Part shown: positions 61,494-64,000 of the stretch, in pieces
Position numbering within the stretch: position 1 is the stretch's first letter
How the letters are laid out: each line of letters opens with the position of its first letter
Origin: ASV31 sp965229765
Lineage (GTDB): Bacteria > Pseudomonadota > Alphaproteobacteria > Rhodobacterales > Rhodobacteraceae
NCBI GenBank assembly: GCA_965229765.1
Contig: CBDDJT010000002.1
Location: forward strand, 868,001-932,000
Direction: 5' to 3'
DNA: 64,000 bases
Made by a program: the position numbers and the translations under genes
The notes under the pieces: model-generated
The model's input: only the letters and a program-made list of their open reading frames with translations
What the model was told of the DNA's origin: nothing
Databases searched by the model: none

Positions 61494-62489
61494 TCAGCCA
61501 GCGGCATCGGCGCGGGGCATTCCGCGCGCGGGGCTTTCCTTTAGCAGCCCGCCCACCCCCATCCCGGCGATGTCGGCGTCGGTCACCTCCATCCCGCAGG
61601 CCACCCGTTCCAGCACCCAGTCGGCGCCGTTCAGCGCGGGCGAGCGCGCGCAGCCCGGCAGCCCGATCACGGGCCGCCCGCCCTGCGCGCCAAGAAACAA
61701 AAGGTTGCCCGGATCCACCGGCATCCCGAACCGCGCGACACTGCCGCCCGCCGCCCGCACCGCCGAAGGCGCCACGTCGGCGGGGTCAGAGGTGGCAGAC
61801 GCGGTCAGGATCAGCACCATGTCCCCCGGCGCCGCAAGGATGGCCTCTGCCAGCGGCGCGGCGCGGTGCGGCACCGTCACGCTGCCCGCCAGCGACATGC
61901 CCAATGCCGCCAGACGCGCGGCGATGGCGTCCTCTCCCTTGCCGGGGCCCTGCCCGATATCGGTCTGGATCAGCGTGGCGCGGCGCAGGCGCACGGGATG
62001 CACGCGCATCGAGTCGCGCGCGCGGTCCGCCGCCGCGCTGACAGAGGTTTCGGCCACCCCGTAGGCGATGATCTTGACGGTCGCCACCATCGTGCCGCGC
62101 GCCACCCGCGCAAAGGGCGGCAGCGTGGCCACCGTCACCATCGGATCCACCCGGTTCGCGGCGTCGAGCCGCGCCGCATCCAGCCCCAGCACCCCAGGCC
62201 CGGTGGCGTAGAGGTTGACCCGCCCGGTCGATGCGCGCGTCAGCCGCAGATGCGCCGCCGCCGGTTCGGGCACCAGCGCCGCCGCCAGCCGCGTGGCCGC
62301 CGCGTCCTCGCCCATGTCGCCGGGGTCGGGCCGTGCCACGATCACCTCGTCCATCCCGGCACGCGCAAGCGCCGCCACGTCCGCCGCCTCCAGCACCCGG
62401 CCCTTGCGCAGGCGCTTGCCGCCCAGCTTCAGCGAATGGGCAAGGATCGCGCCCTCGGCCTGATCCAGCGGAACCGGGCCGAAGCGCAT
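61494..62489 (-). CDS. Molybdopterin-binding (MoCF-domain) protein
   Basis: A 331-residue protein related to the MoeA/MogA/CinA molybdopterin-binding fold. VPLDQAEGAILAHSLKLGGKRL (cited as VPLDQAEGAILAHS) opens it and matches the proteins found with cox-type hydroxylases. The MoCF core has VLILTASATSDPADVAP near 220 and GLPGCARSPALNGADWVLE near 290. Compared with MoeA it lacks domains I and II. It is likely a cofactor-handling or sensing accessory for the CoxL-like enzyme. It shares one base with the xdhC-like gene. Confidence 0.8.
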   Translation of the reverse strand: MRFGPVPLDQAEGAILAHSLKLGGKRLRKGRVLEAADVAALARAGMDEVIVARPDPGDMGEDAAATRLAAALVPEPAAAHLRLTRASTGRVNLYATGPGVLGLDAARLDAANRVDPMVTVATLPPFARVARGTMVATVKIIAYGVAETSVSAAADRARDSMRVHPVRLRRATLIQTDIGQGPGKGEDAIAARLAALGMSLAGSVTVPHRAAPLAEAILAAPGDMVLILTASATSDPADVAPSAVRAAGGSVARFGMPVDPGNLLFLGAQGGRPVIGLPGCARSPALNGADWVLERVACGMEVTDADIAGMGVGGLLKESPARGMPRADAAG

Positions 62490-63487
62490 CAGCCCTGCCT
62501 CAGCCGCTGGGTGATCTGCGCCATGACCGAAATCGCGATCTCGGCGGGGGATTTCGCGCCGATGTCCAGCCCCACGGGCGCATGGATGCGGGCGATCCGG
62601 TCCCCGGTGAAGCCCTTTTCGGCCAGCCGCGCCACGCGCTTTGCATGGGTGCGGGTGGAGCCGAGGCAGCCAAGGTAGAACACATCCGATCCCAGCGCCG
62701 TCTCGATCGCGGGGTCGTCAAGCTTGGGGTCATGGGTCAGCGTCACCACCGCCGTGCGCGCATCCAGCCCGTGCGCCGCCAGCGCCGCGTCGGGCCAGTC
62801 GTCAAGGATCGTCTCGCCGGGAAAACGCGCGTCCGACCCGAAGGCGGGGCGCGGATCGACCAGCACCGCGTCATAGCCCGCCAGCCGCGCCATCACCATC
62901 AGCGGCTGGGCGATGTGGACCGCCCCCACCACCACCATCCGCAGGGGCGGGTTGTGAATGCCGACAAAGGTCTGCCCGTCCTCCTCGAACCCGGACCGGT
63001 CGGCGCGGAACCGCGCGCCAAGGCCGGCGCCCAGCGCCGCGTCGCCGGCCTCTGCCAGCCGCCGCGTCCAGCCCCCGGTGTCGACCACGCAGGCGACCGG
63101 GCGCCGGGCCGCGCGCGCGGCCACCAGACCGGCCAGCAGGGCCTCGGGCATCTGTGCGCCCACGGGCTCCACCATCACCCGGATGCGCCCGCCACAGGCC
63201 AGCCCCACGGCAAAGGCCTCGTCGTCGGACACCCCGAATTCGAGGATGCGCGCGCGCCCGTCCTCCAGCGCGTCCATCGCCTCGACCACCACCGCGCCCT
63301 CGACGCAGCCGCCAGAGACGGACCCCGCCAGATCGCCATCGCCCGAAATCGCCAGCTGGCTGCCCACGGGCCGGGGCGCAGAGCCCCATGTTTCCACCAC
63401 CGTGGCCAGCACGGCGCCGCGCCCGGCGCGGTGCCAGTCCAGCGCGGTTTCGGGGATGTCGTCGAAGCGGGGGGCGTCATGGGTCAT
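62489..63487 (-). CDS. XdhC/CoxI-family Mo-cofactor maturation protein
   Basis: A 332-residue chaperone of the XdhC family that binds molybdopterin and promotes its sulfuration and insertion into xanthine-oxidase-type enzymes. The N-terminal domain has LATVVETWGSAPRPVG near residue 27 and GSVSGGCVEGAVV near 55. A C-terminal Rossmann domain with RMVVVGAVHIAQPL near 190 and GCLGSTRTHAKRV near 280 follows. The Rossmann site may bind a nucleotide. It neighbours the MoCF protein, and the cofactor-synthesis genes moaC and moeA are at the other end of the window. Confidence 0.9.
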   Translation of the reverse strand: MTHDAPRFDDIPETALDWHRAGRGAVLATVVETWGSAPRPVGSQLAISGDGDLAGSVSGGCVEGAVVVEAMDALEDGRARILEFGVSDDEAFAVGLACGGRIRVMVEPVGAQMPEALLAGLVAARAARRPVACVVDTGGWTRRLAEAGDAALGAGLGARFRADRSGFEEDGQTFVGIHNPPLRMVVVGAVHIAQPLMVMARLAGYDAVLVDPRPAFGSDARFPGETILDDWPDAALAAHGLDARTAVVTLTHDPKLDDPAIETALGSDVFYLGCLGSTRTHAKRVARLAEKGFTGDRIARIHAPVGLDIGAKSPAEIAISVMAQITQRLRQG

Positions 63488-63954
63488 GGGCTGGCCGTGA
63501 TTCGGGTCTGAAAGCAGTTGTTGCGGGCAGAGCGTACATCAACATAGGCGACACCGGGGCGGCTGAGAACCTCGGCCGCGTAGCTCTCGACACGGTCGGC
63601 GGGCACCACCCGCCCGGTGCCATAGACGATGCGGTGATCGGGGCAATAGCCCTTCAGCAGGTAATCGGGCGAGGTCGTCAGGACAGGCGGCACGCCCGCG
63701 CCGTCCCAGGGCGGGCAAGGGTCGGCGCACAGAAAGATCGGCCCCGTCTCGGCATAGGGCTGCGGCGCGGGGAACGGGCGGGCGGCGAGGATCAGGTAGT
63801 CCCGCCCCGCCGGCACGTCGCGCAGGCAGGACCGGCAGGGCACGCCTGCGCCGTCCGACACGGCCCGTCCGGCGGGCTGGCCGTGGGCGTCGGGGCCGCC
63901 CGCGCGGACGGCCGCCACGAAATCGGGGTCATAGGGATGAAAGGTCAGGGTCAT
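63484..63954 (-). CDS. DUF1203-like protein
   Basis: 156 residues with the DUF1203 pattern: CRSCLRDVPAGRDYLILAARPF near residue 40 (cited as CRSCLRDVPAG and LILAARPF), GPIFLCADPCPPW near 70, LLKGYCPDHRIVYGTGRVV in part near 98, and the C-terminal YVDVRSARNNCFQTRI. Conserved Cys pairs suggest metal or redox binding; no function is known to me. It overlaps the XdhC-like gene by four bases. Region 63955-64000 shows no further gene start. Confidence 0.75.
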   Translation of the reverse strand: MTLTFHPYDPDFVAAVRAGGPDAHGQPAGRAVSDGAGVPCRSCLRDVPAGRDYLILAARPFPAPQPYAETGPIFLCADPCPPWDGAGVPPVLTTSPDYLLKGYCPDHRIVYGTGRVVPADRVESYAAEVLSRPGVAYVDVRSARNNCFQTRITASP

Positions 63955-64000
63955 GCGGGATCTCCGGGCTTTGGTCGCGCCGGTATCGCCCGGGCATCAC

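Overview
The window is high-GC chromosomal DNA (roughly 65-70% in most lines) from an alphaproteobacterium, almost certainly a member of the Rhodobacteraceae (Roseobacter/Rhodobacter group). This assignment is inference from gene content and order. Supporting signs are the trpC-moaC-moeA-lexA run, the GAAC-N7-GAAC type of LexA site known from alphaproteobacteria, a cytochrome c maturation (ccm) operon, the cysG-DUF2849-cysI-cysH-DUF934 operon, TRAP transport with a DctB/DctD pair, and a small molybdenum hydroxylase cluster. I see no rRNA, tRNA, CRISPR array, transposase or complete prophage.

Layout. 0.1-3.4 kb: tryptophan and molybdopterin genes run into lexA, which has its own promoter and LexA sites. 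3.5-8.9 kb: comEC (reverse), gltX, gltA and a GNAT acetyltransferase. 9.0-10.4 kb: alternative oxidase, convergent with an enoyl-CoA hydratase. 10.4-15.9 kb (reverse): argC-ccmE-[endolysin, 3-TM holin, small membrane protein]-ccmF-ccmH. The bracketed genes look like a gene-transfer-agent (GTA)/phage lysis cassette lying inside the ccm operon. 16.0-21.2 kb (reverse): murI, a PlsC-type acyltransferase and a fused indolepyruvate ferredoxin oxidoreductase, divergent from a LysR regulator across a palindromic operator. 22.3-25.4 kb: a candidate small RNA, purL, bolA and grxD. 25.5-30.6 kb: zapA and a coiled-coil gene (reverse), then tkt, a 47-residue membrane peptide, gap and a DUF1127-like peptide.

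30.6-41.2 kb: coaD and a CBS protein, then a LysR gene divergent from a valine-degradation set: mmsA, isobutyryl-CoA dehydrogenase, 3-hydroxyisobutyryl-CoA hydrolase and mmsB. Four unrelated genes (nitronate monooxygenase, carboxylate-amine ligase, L,D-transpeptidase, DUF6920-like) split the set. 41.3-48.1 kb: a DctB/DctD-like two-component pair followed by a TAXI-type TRAP transporter, probably one regulatory unit. 48.2-49.2 kb: an island of about 45-50% GC with one secreted-protein gene, probably acquired. 49.2-55.3 kb: an Lrp/AsnC regulator divergent from the assimilatory sulfate-reduction operon, then ferredoxin-NADP reductase, which could feed electrons to the sulfite reductase. 55.4-56.6 kb: infC, starting at ATA, and a methyltransferase. 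56.7-64.0 kb (reverse): DUF1203, XdhC-like, molybdopterin-binding protein, dienelactone hydrolase, then coxS-coxL-coxM encoding a form II CO-dehydrogenase-like molybdenum hydroxylase.

Points most worth a second look: the lysis cassette inside the ccm operon; an 11-bp-phased GTCGGCA repeat found at two distant loci; a promoter-hairpin-anti-SD-terminator small RNA before purL; a predicted hairpin that would bury the coxS ribosome binding site; the ATA start of infC; a proline in the sigma-54 contact loop of the DctD-like activator; and the AT-rich secreted protein. Terminator, promoter and RNA-fold calls were made by eye.
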